DNA of 64,000 bases from Adlercreutzia sp. ZJ304 (GTDB taxonomy: Bacteria > Actinomycetota > Coriobacteriia > Coriobacteriales > Eggerthellaceae): contig NZ_JAAKEG010000001.1 in assembly GCF_011039075.1 (NCBI RefSeq), positions 186,001-250,000 of the forward strand, given 5' to 3'. Of the stretch, positions 43,413-53,017 are shown piece by piece; within the stretch, counting starts at the first letter, position 1; the number at the start of each line of letters is the position of its first letter. A program made the position numbers and the translations under genes. Below the pieces are notes generated by a model, which was given only the letters and a program-made list of their open reading frames with translations, was not told the origin of the DNA and did no database searches.

Positions 43413-45082
43413 CGCGTTCGATCATTGATCCCATAACCCGTATTGAGGGCCATCTGCGCGTCGAGATGGAAGTTAACGACGGCGTTGTATCTGATGCTTG
43501 GGTATCGGGTGGCTGCTTCCGCGGTATGGAGCTTGTTGTACAGAATCGCACCCCTGAGGATGCGGCTCAAATCGTACAGCGCATCTGCGGCGTTTGCCCG
43601 GTTTCGCACTCGCATGCATCGTCTATTGCGGCTGAGAAAGCCTACGGAATTACCATTTCTAACAATGCGCGTATCATCCGCAATCTTATTGAGGGTGCGC
43701 AGTTCCTGCATTCTCACATTCTGTGGTTCTATAACCTTTGCGCTTTAGACTATGTAAATCCTCTGAATGCTCTGAAGGCTGATGTGGCTTCTACATACGA
43801 TCTTGCGCAAGAGGTTGGCACGTCGATAAACACCGACTTCAAGCTGCTGAAAGAAAAGCTAGAGCGCTTTGCTGCTAATGGTCAGTTGTCAATTTTCTCT
43901 GGCAACTGGTTTGACTGCGACAATGGCGAGGGCTACAAGCTTCCTCCCGAGGTTGACCTGATCTGCACTTCTCACTATCTTGAGGCGCTGAAGATGCAGG
44001 CTCGCGCCAGCGAGATAGCAGCTCTAATCGGTGGCAAGATGCCTCATGTTATGACTATCGTACCCGGCGGTACTGCGTTTGTTCCCACCGAGGCGAAGCT
44101 TGACGATCTGTGGGCAATGGCAAACGAGATTTATAACTGGGTATCTACAACCATGATTCAAGATACTCTGGCTTTAGCACCGTTCTATCCTGAGGTTCTG
44201 AAATTTGGCAAGGGCTGCGGTCGCTATATTGCTTGGGGTGTTTTTGAGGGTCCGGAATGGCCCTATGGTGGCGACTATACCGAACAAATGGTTAACCGCT
44301 ATCTGCCCATGGGCGTGTTAGATGAGAAGCTTAATATTTCCAATGTGGAAGAATCGCTTATCACTGAATATATGGGTCACTCTTGGTACGTGGGCGATTC
44401 TACCCACGAGTCACCCTATTTCGTGACAGAGCCTGAATTCTCTGAGTACAACGTTGAAGATCGCTACACTTGGGTGAAGTGCCCGGCATACGACGGCAAG
44501 CCGATGGAAGCTGGCGGTTTCGCTCGTATATTGGCTGCTTACAAGCGCGGTGTACCTTTCATCGTAGAAAATGTAGACAAGATGTTAGTGGCGCTTGGTG
44601 CAAAGCCCGGTCAACTAACCGCTCTGCAGTCTACACTTGGTCGTACCGCTACTCGCCAAATTGAGACTCTCTACATTGCGGGTCTTATGAAAGAGTGGAC
44701 GTTAGAACTTATGGAAGCCATTAAGGGTGGCGATTCTGAGTACTTCCGCGAGCCTGTTACCACTACAGGTGAGGGTACGGGTTTCTGGGAAGCTCCGCGT
44801 GGTGCTCTCTATCACTCAGAGAAGGTTACTAACCGCAACGTAGATGGCTATCAGATTATTATTCCGTCTACTTGGAATTTGGCACCGGCGAACGCTGAGG
44901 GCGTACATGGTCCGATGGAGCAGGCACTTATTGGCAACCCAGTGGAAGACATTGATATGCCGATTAACGCCCTGCGTACCGTTCATAGCTTCGACCCATG
45001 CACCGCTTGTGCTGTGCATATCACCGAGCCGAAGACGGGCAAAACATTCAAGACTGTAACAAGTCCTTGGGGGGTGAAGTAA
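43409..45082 (+). CDS. hyaB: [NiFe]-hydrogenase large subunit
   Basis: The 557-residue catalytic subunit. The nickel ligands are in RICGVCPVSH near residue 62-71 and in the C-terminal DPCTACAVH. The chain continues about 20 residues after that His (ITEPKTGKTFKTV and onwards). This tail must be clipped by the maturation protease encoded three genes downstream before the site closes. It overlaps hyaA by 4 bases (ATGA) and has a GGGAGGTGAGG ribosome site. It has no signal and is exported with HyaA. Confidence 0.97.
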   Translation: MTRSIIDPITRIEGHLRVEMEVNDGVVSDAWVSGGCFRGMELVVQNRTPEDAAQIVQRICGVCPVSHSHASSIAAEKAYGITISNNARIIRNLIEGAQFLHSHILWFYNLCALDYVNPLNALKADVASTYDLAQEVGTSINTDFKLLKEKLERFAANGQLSIFSGNWFDCDNGEGYKLPPEVDLICTSHYLEALKMQARASEIAALIGGKMPHVMTIVPGGTAFVPTEAKLDDLWAMANEIYNWVSTTMIQDTLALAPFYPEVLKFGKGCGRYIAWGVFEGPEWPYGGDYTEQMVNRYLPMGVLDEKLNISNVEESLITEYMGHSWYVGDSTHESPYFVTEPEFSEYNVEDRYTWVKCPAYDGKPMEAGGFARILAAYKRGVPFIVENVDKMLVALGAKPGQLTALQSTLGRTATRQIETLYIAGLMKEWTLELMEAIKGGDSEYFREPVTTTGEGTGFWEAPRGALYHSEKVTNRNVDGYQIIIPSTWNLAPANAEGVHGPMEQALIGNPVEDIDMPINALRTVHSFDPCTACAVHITEPKTGKTFKTVTSPWGVK

Positions 45083-45835
45083 ATGGCGCATTTAGCACAT
45101 TACCGTGAAGCACACCCTATGGTCTTCGTGGTTACTCACTGGATCAATCTTGTATGCATGATTCTGCTTATTCTTACAGGCTTTATCATTCATTATCCGT
45201 TTATTGCTGCCATTATGGGAATTTGCCGTGGCGTGCATGTATTCTGCGGCTTCGTGCTGTTCCTTAATTGCGTGTTCCGTGTAATTGCGGCATTCATTGT
45301 GAAAACATCACCTACGGGTGGCACCCGCAAACAAGACACCGACTATAAGTCTTGGCTGCCACAAAAAGACAATCGTCATCAGGCACTTGAGTGGGTTAAG
45401 TATTATCTGTTCCTGCGCAAAGATCATCCGCTAGGAGCTAAGCTGGGCGTTCCGCAGAAGCTTTCTTATCTGCTAATTCCCATACTTATCGTGCTTATGT
45501 TCTGGACAGGTCTTTGCCTGTGGGGCGTAACGATGAATCTTCCTGCAATGGCTGCTACCACCACATTGGTCGGCGGCGCTATGAGCATGCGTATCATTCA
45601 TTACTATGGCATGTTTGTGTTCATCATCTTCATGTTCATACATATTTACTTGGCAAATGTTGAGAGCACGGCTCCGACCAAGCTAATGTTCTTCCATAAA
45701 GAGCATGGTGGCTTGGTGTACGACCCCGATCTACACAACATTGTTGGTGAAGATTTGAACCCGCATAGCGACACACCTAAGGCTAAGCGCGGTCCAATTG
45801 ATGATTCTCATCATGTGACACGTACTGCATCCTAA
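45083..45835 (+). CDS. hyaC: Ni/Fe-hydrogenase b-type cytochrome subunit
   Basis: A 250-residue membrane protein with four spans and conserved histidines for two haem b groups: HWINLVCMILLILTGFIIHY, RGVHVFCGFVLFLNCVFR, and near the end IIHYYGMFVFIIFMFIHIY. It passes electrons from HyaA to the quinone pool. It starts immediately after hyaB. Loops are longer than in E. coli HyaC, with a Lys-rich cytosolic insert (GGTRKQDTDYKSWLPQKDNR). A terminator follows 25 bases after the stop. Confidence 0.93.
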   Translation: MAHLAHYREAHPMVFVVTHWINLVCMILLILTGFIIHYPFIAAIMGICRGVHVFCGFVLFLNCVFRVIAAFIVKTSPTGGTRKQDTDYKSWLPQKDNRHQALEWVKYYLFLRKDHPLGAKLGVPQKLSYLLIPILIVLMFWTGLCLWGVTMNLPAMAATTTLVGGAMSMRIIHYYGMFVFIIFMFIHIYLANVESTAPTKLMFFHKEHGGLVYDPDLHNIVGEDLNPHSDTPKAKRGPIDDSHHVTRTAS

Positions 45836-45853
45836 AAAGCAGAAAAACGTATG

Positions 45854-45888
45854 TATAATGCGGCGACCCGCTCTAGGGTCGCCGTTTT
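45854..45888 (+). terminator. terminator of hyaABC overlapped by a -10 element
   Basis: CGGCGACCC (45861-45869) pairs with GGGTCGCCG (45876-45884), followed by TTTT. Directly before it is TG-TATAAT (45854-45859). Transcripts from that promoter would begin inside the left arm at about 45866 and could not form the hairpin, so they would read into the next two genes. Confidence 0.75.
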
Positions 45889-45941
45889 CATATAACGTGC
45901 TATATTACAATTGTGAACGGCTCAAGATAAGGAGATGTGCA

Positions 45942-46364
45942 TTGGCAGAACTTACCGAAGAGCAAATTGCTAAGGAAGAAAAGTTTTTAAAAGGGCTGCC
46001 TAGACTGAATATCGGGGCGCTTTTGTTAGCTCCTATATGGGGACCAGCGCATGGGTTTTGGGTGACTATTCTGTACTATCCGGCATGGCTTTTTGTAGAC
46101 AATTTGCTTTTTGCTACTTATCTTGACCCAACGCCATTATCTATTGTGGCATCTGTTAGTGCAGTGTTAGCTATTTTGGTTATAACGGTTGTCTTTTCCA
46201 TAATTAGCCAGCCAATAGCGGCGCACAGAGCTGAAGAGCAGGGCAAAAGTAGGGAAACGTATTTAAGACAACAGCGCTATTGGGCTATAGGATGTGCTAT
46301 TGGCGCTGTAGTGGCAATAGCGTTAGCTAGTGTTTATAACCTAACTATAAGAACTGAAGTGTAA
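45942..46364 (+). CDS. small membrane protein of the hydrogenase locus, hypothetical
   Basis: A 140-residue protein with three or four hydrophobic spans (LNIGALLLAPIWGPAHGFW, ILYYPAWLFVDNLLFA, SAVLAILVITVVFSIIS, YWAIGCAIGAVVAIALASVY). The GALLLAPIWGPAHGFW stretch is like small DUF2628-type proteins. The start is TTG at 45942, 7 bases after AAGGAG; the more upstream frame runs through the terminator. It sits directly before the hydrogenase protease, so a role in that system is likely, but the function is not known. Confidence 0.65.
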   Translation: MAELTEEQIAKEEKFLKGLPRLNIGALLLAPIWGPAHGFWVTILYYPAWLFVDNLLFATYLDPTPLSIVASVSAVLAILVITVVFSIISQPIAAHRAEEQGKSRETYLRQQRYWAIGCAIGAVVAIALASVYNLTIRTEV

Positions 46365-46970
46365 ATGGATCAACAAAATGAAAATGCCTTATCCTCTGAA
46401 GAAGAGGTTTCTGGTGTGCTAAGCGAAGAACGCATAGCAGTTTTTTGTGTAGGAAATAGGCTGATGCTAGATGATGGGATAGGACCCGCCGTTTTTGACG
46501 AACTTGCTTCTTATGAATTTCCCAAAAATGTAGAACTTTTAGACGTGGGATGTATGAGCCTTTCTATGGTTGGTTATGTGGAAAGTTGCGATTATATTAT
46601 CACTGTTGATGCGGTGGACGGAACAGGACAGCCTGCAGGAACCATTTTTGAATTTGAGCCCGAGGATATGGCACGACATACTGGAGCTATGGCTTCTCTG
46701 CACGATTTGAAATTGGTTGATTTGTTTGATGCCGCACAATTGATGGGCTATACAGCTGAGGGGCGCTGTTTTGGAATGCAGGTGGAGAATAGAAGCCCCG
46801 AATTTGTCACGGAAGGTCTTACTCCTGCCGTCTTTGATAACCTGCCATTGTTGGTTGATACGGTTTTGGCTAATTTGGTGCACAGGGGCGTAGAAGTGCG
46901 CTATATAGAAACAGGCGAGCTAATCAGACCCGGCTGGCATCACTGTATTCAAAAGTTTAATGATGAATAG
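46365..46970 (+). CDS. hyaD: hydrogenase maturation protease (HyaD/HybD family)
   Basis: It removes the C-terminal tail of HyaB after nickel insertion. The 201-residue protein has AVFCVGNRLMLDDGIGPAVFDEL, with the metal-sensing Asp in DDGIG, and VELLDVGCMSLSMVGYVE and YIITVDAVDGTGQPAG as in HybD. The family's third ligand His lies in ASLHDLKLVDL. It has about 20 extra polar residues at the N terminus. Its ATG follows the membrane protein's stop directly. Confidence 0.93.
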   Translation: MDQQNENALSSEEEVSGVLSEERIAVFCVGNRLMLDDGIGPAVFDELASYEFPKNVELLDVGCMSLSMVGYVESCDYIITVDAVDGTGQPAGTIFEFEPEDMARHTGAMASLHDLKLVDLFDAAQLMGYTAEGRCFGMQVENRSPEFVTEGLTPAVFDNLPLLVDTVLANLVHRGVEVRYIETGELIRPGWHHCIQKFNDE

Positions 46971-47038
46971 CGAAGTTTAGCACAATACTTCATTCAGAAG
47001 CTGCGCAGTTTTCACTTCGCTTTACGCTATATTTCGTT

Positions 47039-47707
47039 TTAAGATACGGTATTGCATGTGCAGCTAGGGCAGAGGTCAACTAGGAAACACTCGCAGCACT
47101 TCGGGCGTTTGGCGGTGCAGATTTCGCGACCGAATAGTACCCATTGGTGATTAATCGGCTTCCACATATCGCGAGGGTACAGCTTCAATAGTGCCTGTTC
47201 TGTTTTTAGCGGGTCATCGTCTTTAGGAACAAGTTTCAGCCTGTGCGCTATTCGGTTTACATGAGTGTCTACCGCAATACCTTCCACAATGCCAAAGCCT
47301 TCGTTCAGTACAATATTGGCAGTTTTTCGCCCTACACCGGGCAGCTTTTGCAGTTCGTTCATATCGCGGGGTACATCTCCTGCGTAATCAGAAATTATCA
47401 TTTGCGCAATTTTTATAGCACGCGGTGCTTTTGTGCGATATAGCCCAATGGTCGAAATAATTTCCATCACATCGGATGGGTTGGCTTGCGCAAGATCGGC
47501 TATTGTGGGATAACGCTGCCATAGCGCAGGCGTAACTTTATTCACGCCTACATCGGTTGTCTGTGCCGAAAGCATTACTGCAATGGTTAGCCTAAACGGG
47601 TCGCCATCATAATTTAAGGCGCATTCAGCGGCGGGGTAGTGTTCGCACATTCTCTGCTCTATTTCTATAGCACGTTCGCGTTTTTTAGACATTTTTTCGC
47701 GTGGCAT
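47039..47707 (-). CDS. nth: endonuclease III
   Basis: A base-excision repair glycosylase/AP lyase acting on oxidised pyrimidines. The 222-residue chain shows the helix-hairpin-helix LPGVGRKTANIVLN, with the catalytic Lys. VDTHVNRIAHRL holds the catalytic Asp. The 4Fe-4S motif is CTAKRPKCCECFLVDLC (Cys-x6-Cys-x2-Cys-x5-Cys). It converges with hyaD. Confidence 0.96.
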   Translation of the reverse strand: MPREKMSKKRERAIEIEQRMCEHYPAAECALNYDGDPFRLTIAVMLSAQTTDVGVNKVTPALWQRYPTIADLAQANPSDVMEIISTIGLYRTKAPRAIKIAQMIISDYAGDVPRDMNELQKLPGVGRKTANIVLNEGFGIVEGIAVDTHVNRIAHRLKLVPKDDDPLKTEQALLKLYPRDMWKPINHQWVLFGREICTAKRPKCCECFLVDLCPSCTCNTVS

Positions 47708-47821
47708 TATTTCACCTTCGCAATGCGCTCAGTCTTGATGAAATCTATTCAAGACTTGTTGTAAAAATAAGGATATCAGATAGTCATCTGAAAGATGCGA
47801 AGCTAAAAGATATATCTACGA

Positions 47822-47866
47822 TACAATTGGTGGCACTGTTTAGCCGCGTTTTCGCGGCATTTTCGG
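47822..47866 (+). promoter_or_regulatory. -10 element and leader hairpin of mfd
   Basis: TACAAT at 47822-47827 is followed by the hairpin GCCGCG-TTTT-CGCGGC (47843-47858) and ATTTTC. The hairpin sits in the predicted mfd leader between promoter and ribosome site (GGAGAGG, 47870-47876) and could attenuate or merely pause transcription. Confidence 0.35.
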
Positions 47867-47883
47867 GTTGGAGAGGTTGAACT

Positions 47884-50800
47884 TTGATTATAGACGCTCT
47901 TGCAAATATTTTAGATAAGTCGCACTGTTTAGATAAATTTTGGGGAGCGCTAGATTCTGGCAGCGATGCAACCTTGGCTGTAGCGTCCTCTGCAAGACCG
48001 TTTCTTGTTGCTGCGCGATTTGCGCAGCGTCCGCAATGTACATTAGTAGTAGTTAGTGGCGAAGAGGCCTCTATTGCTTTTGCTCGAAATGTGGCGGCGT
48101 ATATAGGCGAGGAAAAAGTTTTGCGATTTCCCGAAAGGCGCGATTATCCGTTTCAGCCAAAACAACCCGACATGCGTGTAATAGCTTTGCGAATGCAGGC
48201 GGCGCATGCACTTCGCGCGGGAAAGCATGTGGTGGTTGTGGCAAGTGCGCGTTCGCTAGTGCGCGCAATGCCACCAGCTTGTGCGCAAGCCGATAGCCCT
48301 ATATATCTTGAATCCGGCAAAGAGTTGGTTGATATGAAAGTGCCGGAAATGGACGATTTAGACACTTTTGTAGCTGCGTTAGAGGCGCGCGGATATTCTA
48401 ATACGGGTGAACTTGATGGACCTGCTACATTTGCGAGACGCGGCGGCACGGTTGATATTTTTCCAGCAAATTCAGTGTTTCCAGTGCGTGTTGATTTCTT
48501 TGGCGATGAAGTAGACGAAATACGCCGCATAGTGCCTTCTACTGGGCAAACCATAGCATCTTTAAGTTCTGTAGAGATATATCCAGCATCGGAGTTTCCA
48601 ACTACTCCTAAGGCGCTTGCAAGGGCAAAACGTGCGCTTGATAAGCCAGCACTTACAAATAAGGCACTTCGTGAAGTCCTAGAAAAACTGGAAGGCGGGC
48701 TTCGCTTTGATGGTGCCGATATATTGCTTCCTTATTTGTACGACACGACCACTACGTTAGGCGATTATGTAAACGATAATGCGCTTGTGTGTCTAATGGA
48801 GCCTAGATCGGTTATGGATGATGCGGCGAATGCGTTTTCAGACGCGCAGGGTAGAGCGAAAGGATCAGGCTTTGCGGTGTCTGGGTTATATGTTGAACCT
48901 AGTGCGCTAGATTTTGGACCGGGTCAGCATGCGGTGTATGTATCTATAATGCGAGTAGGTGCAGCACCTGATGATGAATTGCCTGTAAAACGCACCGATG
49001 TAGCTGGTACGCCCGATAAACTGTTTGGCAAGCTGCTTTCGTGGACACAGGCTGACTATACATGCGTGTTCAGCGCTACAAATTATCGCGTTCGCGAAGA
49101 TATGAAATTGGCTTTTGTAGATCGTGGGTTAGCTATTTGCGATTTAAGCAATCAAGATGCTACCTCTGATGCTGCAGATGCAGCGCCACAGAAGTTGCGT
49201 CGCGGTATAGTTAATGTGGTGGATACCGATATACCGCTTGGTATGGTAATACCAAAAGCTAAGTTAGCTTTAGTGTCGATAGCTGACACACAGGGCGCTC
49301 AAAGTGCTTCGCGCAAACGTCGAAATGTAGACATTACCAAGATAACTTTCCCATATGCGCCGGGCGATTATGTCGTGCATGCTGTTTTTGGAGTAGCTCT
49401 TTTCAAAGCTATAGTGCGCCGTGAAATAGATGGTACCGAACGCGATTATATGGAATTGGAATACGCCGAGGGCGATAAATTATTCTTACCGGTCGAGCAG
49501 CTAGATCGCGTTACAAAATATGTGGGAGCTGAGGGCTCTAGCCCACGTTTGACGCGCCTGAATACTTCTGATTGGTCGCGCGCTGTAAGTAAGGCACGCA
49601 AAGCTACAAAGAAACTGGCGTTCGACTTGGTGGATGTATATTCCAGACGCGCGGCTACAAAGGGTTATCAATTCGTATGCGAAAGTCCTGCAATTCGCGA
49701 GATGGAAGAAAGTTTTCCCTACGATGAAACACCTGATCAGTGCGCTGCCATAGCCGATGTGAAAGCCGATATGGCTTCCTTGCGTCCTATGGATCGTCTG
49801 ATATGCGGCGATGTAGGGTTTGGCAAAACGGAAGTAGCGCTGCGTGCGGCGTTTATCTGTGTTGAGTCTGGCAAACAGGTAATGCTTTTGTGCCCAACTA
49901 CTATTCTGGCGCAACAACACTACACCAGTTTCAACGAGCGCTTGCAGCCTTTTGGTGTAAATGTAGCCGTTTTATCGCGATTCAAAACCGATATTGAACA
50001 AAAGAAAATTCTAGAAGAGTTTTCAAGCGGAACGTGCCAAATTTTAATAGGTACTCATAGGCTGCTTTCGCGCGATGTTAATCCCAAAGATTTAGGGTTG
50101 GTCATAATTGACGAGGAACAGCGTTTTGGAGTTGGGCACAAAGAACAACTAAAGAATCTGCGTGAAACCATAGATGTGCTCACTTTGTCAGCAACGCCTA
50201 TTCCGCGCACAATGCAGATGGCTGTATCTGGCGTGCGAGATATGAGTCTAATTCTGACACCTCCAAACGAGCGCATGCCCGTTAAAGTTCATGTAGGTGA
50301 ATGGGATCCAGATATTGTTTCTGATGCTATACGCTTCGAGCTTTCTCGCGGTGGACAGCTGTATTACGTCAGTAATCGTGTGCGAACTATTGAAGATGCG
50401 GTTCAGCGCGTAAGTCAGGCAGCGCCCGAGGCTCGTGTGGGTGTTGCGCATGGGCAAATGTCGAAAGAGCAGCTAGAGCGCGTAATGGAAGAATTTTCAG
50501 CTGGCAAAATAGATGTGTTGGTAGCCACCACAATCATAGAAAGCGGAATAGATAATCCGCATACCAATACTTTGATAATTGAAGATTCGCAACGCCTTGG
50601 TCTAGCGCAAATGTATCAATTGAAAGGTCGTGTAGGGCGAAGCAATGTGCAAGCGTATTCCTACTTTATGTTCCCGGAAGAAATACCGCTTACAGAGGAA
50701 GCAGAAGCGCGTCTTATAGCCCTAGATGAACATCAAGAGTTGGGAAGCGGTATGCGCATAGCTATGCGCGATTTAGAGATTCGCGGTGCGGGCAGTATGC

Positions 50801-51381
50801 TGGGTGCTGAGCAATCGGGAAATATGAGTGCGGTCGGTTTCGATTTGTTTGCGCAGATGCTAAATCAAGCTGTAGCTGCAACCAGAGAAGGAGATGGTGC
50901 AATAGCTGACAGTTTGCCTGCTGCTTTATCTGACATAACTGTGAATGTGCCCGGTCATTCCTATCTTCCCGAGGAATACATACCCGACACAGACGAACGC
51001 GTGCTTTGGTATAGAAAATTGGCAAGTGCGTCTACTCAAGAGATGGTTAATTCGTATCAAGAAGAAATATTGCGGGTGCATGCCGATATGCCTGCTGCTG
51101 CACGTAATTTGTTTGCAAAAGCAAGATGTAAGGCTATCGCCGCCGAGCACGGCGTGAAAACAGTTTCGCTGGCGGGCGGAAAACTTACAGTGGAGCCCAT
51201 AAATATAGGCGCATCAAAGCTAACTAAGATGCGTCGCCGTGGCGCTAGATATCTTAAAGACAAGCGCAAATTAACAATTCCTGCCAGAAATTTTACAGCT
51301 GAAGATGGCGAGGCTTTAATCGGCGCTGTGTCAATATTTTTGGACGAACTATATAATGACGAAGCGGATAGGGAAAAATAA
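47884..51381 (+). CDS. mfd: transcription-repair coupling factor
   Basis: It frees stalled RNA polymerase and recruits UvrA. The 1165-residue protein has the UvrB-homology module, the RNA polymerase interaction domain (PGDYVVHAVFGVALFKAI), and the helicase core. Its Walker A is CGDVGFGKTEVALRAA and its Walker B DEEQRFGVGHKEQL; motif VI is in QLKGRVGRSNVQAYSY. The C-terminal D7 domain is present. TTG at 47884 lies 7 bases after GGAGAGG. Confidence 0.96.
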   Translation: MIIDALANILDKSHCLDKFWGALDSGSDATLAVASSARPFLVAARFAQRPQCTLVVVSGEEASIAFARNVAAYIGEEKVLRFPERRDYPFQPKQPDMRVIALRMQAAHALRAGKHVVVVASARSLVRAMPPACAQADSPIYLESGKELVDMKVPEMDDLDTFVAALEARGYSNTGELDGPATFARRGGTVDIFPANSVFPVRVDFFGDEVDEIRRIVPSTGQTIASLSSVEIYPASEFPTTPKALARAKRALDKPALTNKALREVLEKLEGGLRFDGADILLPYLYDTTTTLGDYVNDNALVCLMEPRSVMDDAANAFSDAQGRAKGSGFAVSGLYVEPSALDFGPGQHAVYVSIMRVGAAPDDELPVKRTDVAGTPDKLFGKLLSWTQADYTCVFSATNYRVREDMKLAFVDRGLAICDLSNQDATSDAADAAPQKLRRGIVNVVDTDIPLGMVIPKAKLALVSIADTQGAQSASRKRRNVDITKITFPYAPGDYVVHAVFGVALFKAIVRREIDGTERDYMELEYAEGDKLFLPVEQLDRVTKYVGAEGSSPRLTRLNTSDWSRAVSKARKATKKLAFDLVDVYSRRAATKGYQFVCESPAIREMEESFPYDETPDQCAAIADVKADMASLRPMDRLICGDVGFGKTEVALRAAFICVESGKQVMLLCPTTILAQQHYTSFNERLQPFGVNVAVLSRFKTDIEQKKILEEFSSGTCQILIGTHRLLSRDVNPKDLGLVIIDEEQRFGVGHKEQLKNLRETIDVLTLSATPIPRTMQMAVSGVRDMSLILTPPNERMPVKVHVGEWDPDIVSDAIRFELSRGGQLYYVSNRVRTIEDAVQRVSQAAPEARVGVAHGQMSKEQLERVMEEFSAGKIDVLVATTIIESGIDNPHTNTLIIEDSQRLGLAQMYQLKGRVGRSNVQAYSYFMFPEEIPLTEEAEARLIALDEHQELGSGMRIAMRDLEIRGAGSMLGAEQSGNMSAVGFDLFAQMLNQAVAATREGDGAIADSLPAALSDITVNVPGHSYLPEEYIPDTDERVLWYRKLASASTQEMVNSYQEEILRVHADMPAAARNLFAKARCKAIAAEHGVKTVSLAGGKLTVEPINIGASKLTKMRRRGARYLKDKRKLTIPARNFTAEDGEALIGAVSIFLDELYNDEADREK

Positions 51382-51399
51382 AAACAGAAGGTGGAAAAA

Positions 51400-53010
51400 A
51401 TGACTCAGAAATCTAGTGTACGCGTTCGTTTCGCGCCTAGTCCAACAGGAATGCTGCATATAGGCGGTGCGCGTACTGCTATCTATAATTGGGCGTTTGC
51501 GCGTAAATCAGGTGGCTCTTTTGTGCTGCGCATAGAAGACACCGATCCAACGCGTTCTACCGAAGAAAACACGCAAATTATTCTGCGCGCTATGCGTTGG
51601 CTAGGACTAGATTGGGATGAAGGTCCAGAGGTAGGCGGGAAGTGTGGTCCGTATTTTCAAACGCAGCGTAGCGAAACATATTTGGCAGCGCTTGAGAAAT
51701 TGAAAGAAGCAAAGGCGGTATATCCGTGCTTTTGCACCAAAGAAGAATTAGATGCAAAGCGCGCGAAAGCTGAAGCGGAAGAAGGCGGCTATGCTGGATA
51801 CGATGGTACGTGTAGGCATTTAAGCCTAGAAGATGCCCAAGCACGTATAGACGCGGGCGAGCCTCATGTATGGCGGCTTGCCGTGCCCAAAGATCGTGGT
51901 CCTATCGAATTTGATGACGCTGTTTATGGACATATGAGCTTTCCGTCTGATGTTATAGACGATATGATAATTCAACGCACTGATGGAACTTTTACATACA
52001 ATTTTGCTGTAGTTTGTGACGATACAAACATGGAAATTAGCCATGTTATTCGCGGTGATGACCATCTTCCAAACACTCCAAAACAGATCTTAATCTATGA
52101 GGCATTAGGTAAAGAAATTCCAGTATTTGCACACCTTCCAATGATATTGGGCGAGGATGGCAAAAAGCTTTCAAAGCGTCACGGAGCTACGAATGTAGAA
52201 GAGTATCGCGACAGGGGATATTTACCTGATGCTATGGTTAATTATCTTGCGCTTCTAGGCTGGTCACTTGATGGCGAAACTACCGTCATTCCTAGAGATA
52301 CGCTATGTTCTTCTTTCAGCTTAGAACGCATCAATAAGAAGCATAGTATTTTTGATGAAAAAAAGCTTGATTGGATGAACGGTGTATACATTCGTGAAAT
52401 GGATGCATCTTCTTGGGTCTTGGCAGCCGCACCTTGGCTTGCGCAAGCAAAAATAGACGGCAGCAATGTGGCTGCCGGCATTACTATAGCGCCAACTCCA
52501 ACTAAGGAAGAGCAGCTTAGCGCATTGAAGGTAACGCGTGTTCCCGGCTGCGATGTGGATGCGCAAATATGGCAGCAAGCTCTTAGAGATGTGTCCGACA
52601 ATGCAGATTTCTATGAGAACTTGTATCCACTTGTAGCTGAACGTCTGGTGCGTTTTGATGAGATACCTGCAAAACTGGCATACATGTTCTGGAAAGCTAA
52701 TGTATGTCTCGACCAAAAATCGGTTGATAAAGTATTGTTGAAAGAGGGCGCTAGGGCAGATGAGGCACTTTCAATATGTCGTGGTGTATTGGAAGGGCTT
52801 AGCGGAGACTGGAATGAAGACGACGCTATGCAGGCTTGCAGAAGTCTAGGAGACGCAGCAGGCATAAAGCCAAAGCAGTTGTTGCAACCTTTGCGTGTAG
52901 CGGTAGCTGGCAATATGGTTTCACCGCCGTTGTTCGAGTCTATAAAGCTACTTGATATGAATGATGTTCTAGCGCGTATTGACGGTGTTTGCGCGAAAGT
53001 ATTTGGATAG
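51400..53010 (+). CDS. gltX: glutamate--tRNA ligase
   Basis: The 536-residue class I synthetase begins VRVRFAPSPTGMLHIGGARTA with the HIGH motif and carries LGEDGKKLSKRHGA. Whether it is discriminating cannot be read. ATG at 51400 follows AAGGTGG at 51388-51394; the GTG at 51391 is inside that site. It follows mfd closely and the thioesterase gene begins 8 bases after its stop. Confidence 0.95.
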   Translation: MTQKSSVRVRFAPSPTGMLHIGGARTAIYNWAFARKSGGSFVLRIEDTDPTRSTEENTQIILRAMRWLGLDWDEGPEVGGKCGPYFQTQRSETYLAALEKLKEAKAVYPCFCTKEELDAKRAKAEAEEGGYAGYDGTCRHLSLEDAQARIDAGEPHVWRLAVPKDRGPIEFDDAVYGHMSFPSDVIDDMIIQRTDGTFTYNFAVVCDDTNMEISHVIRGDDHLPNTPKQILIYEALGKEIPVFAHLPMILGEDGKKLSKRHGATNVEEYRDRGYLPDAMVNYLALLGWSLDGETTVIPRDTLCSSFSLERINKKHSIFDEKKLDWMNGVYIREMDASSWVLAAAPWLAQAKIDGSNVAAGITIAPTPTKEEQLSALKVTRVPGCDVDAQIWQQALRDVSDNADFYENLYPLVAERLVRFDEIPAKLAYMFWKANVCLDQKSVDKVLLKEGARADEALSICRGVLEGLSGDWNEDDAMQACRSLGDAAGIKPKQLLQPLRVAVAGNMVSPPLFESIKLLDMNDVLARIDGVCAKVFG

Positions 53011-53017
53011 GGGAAAT

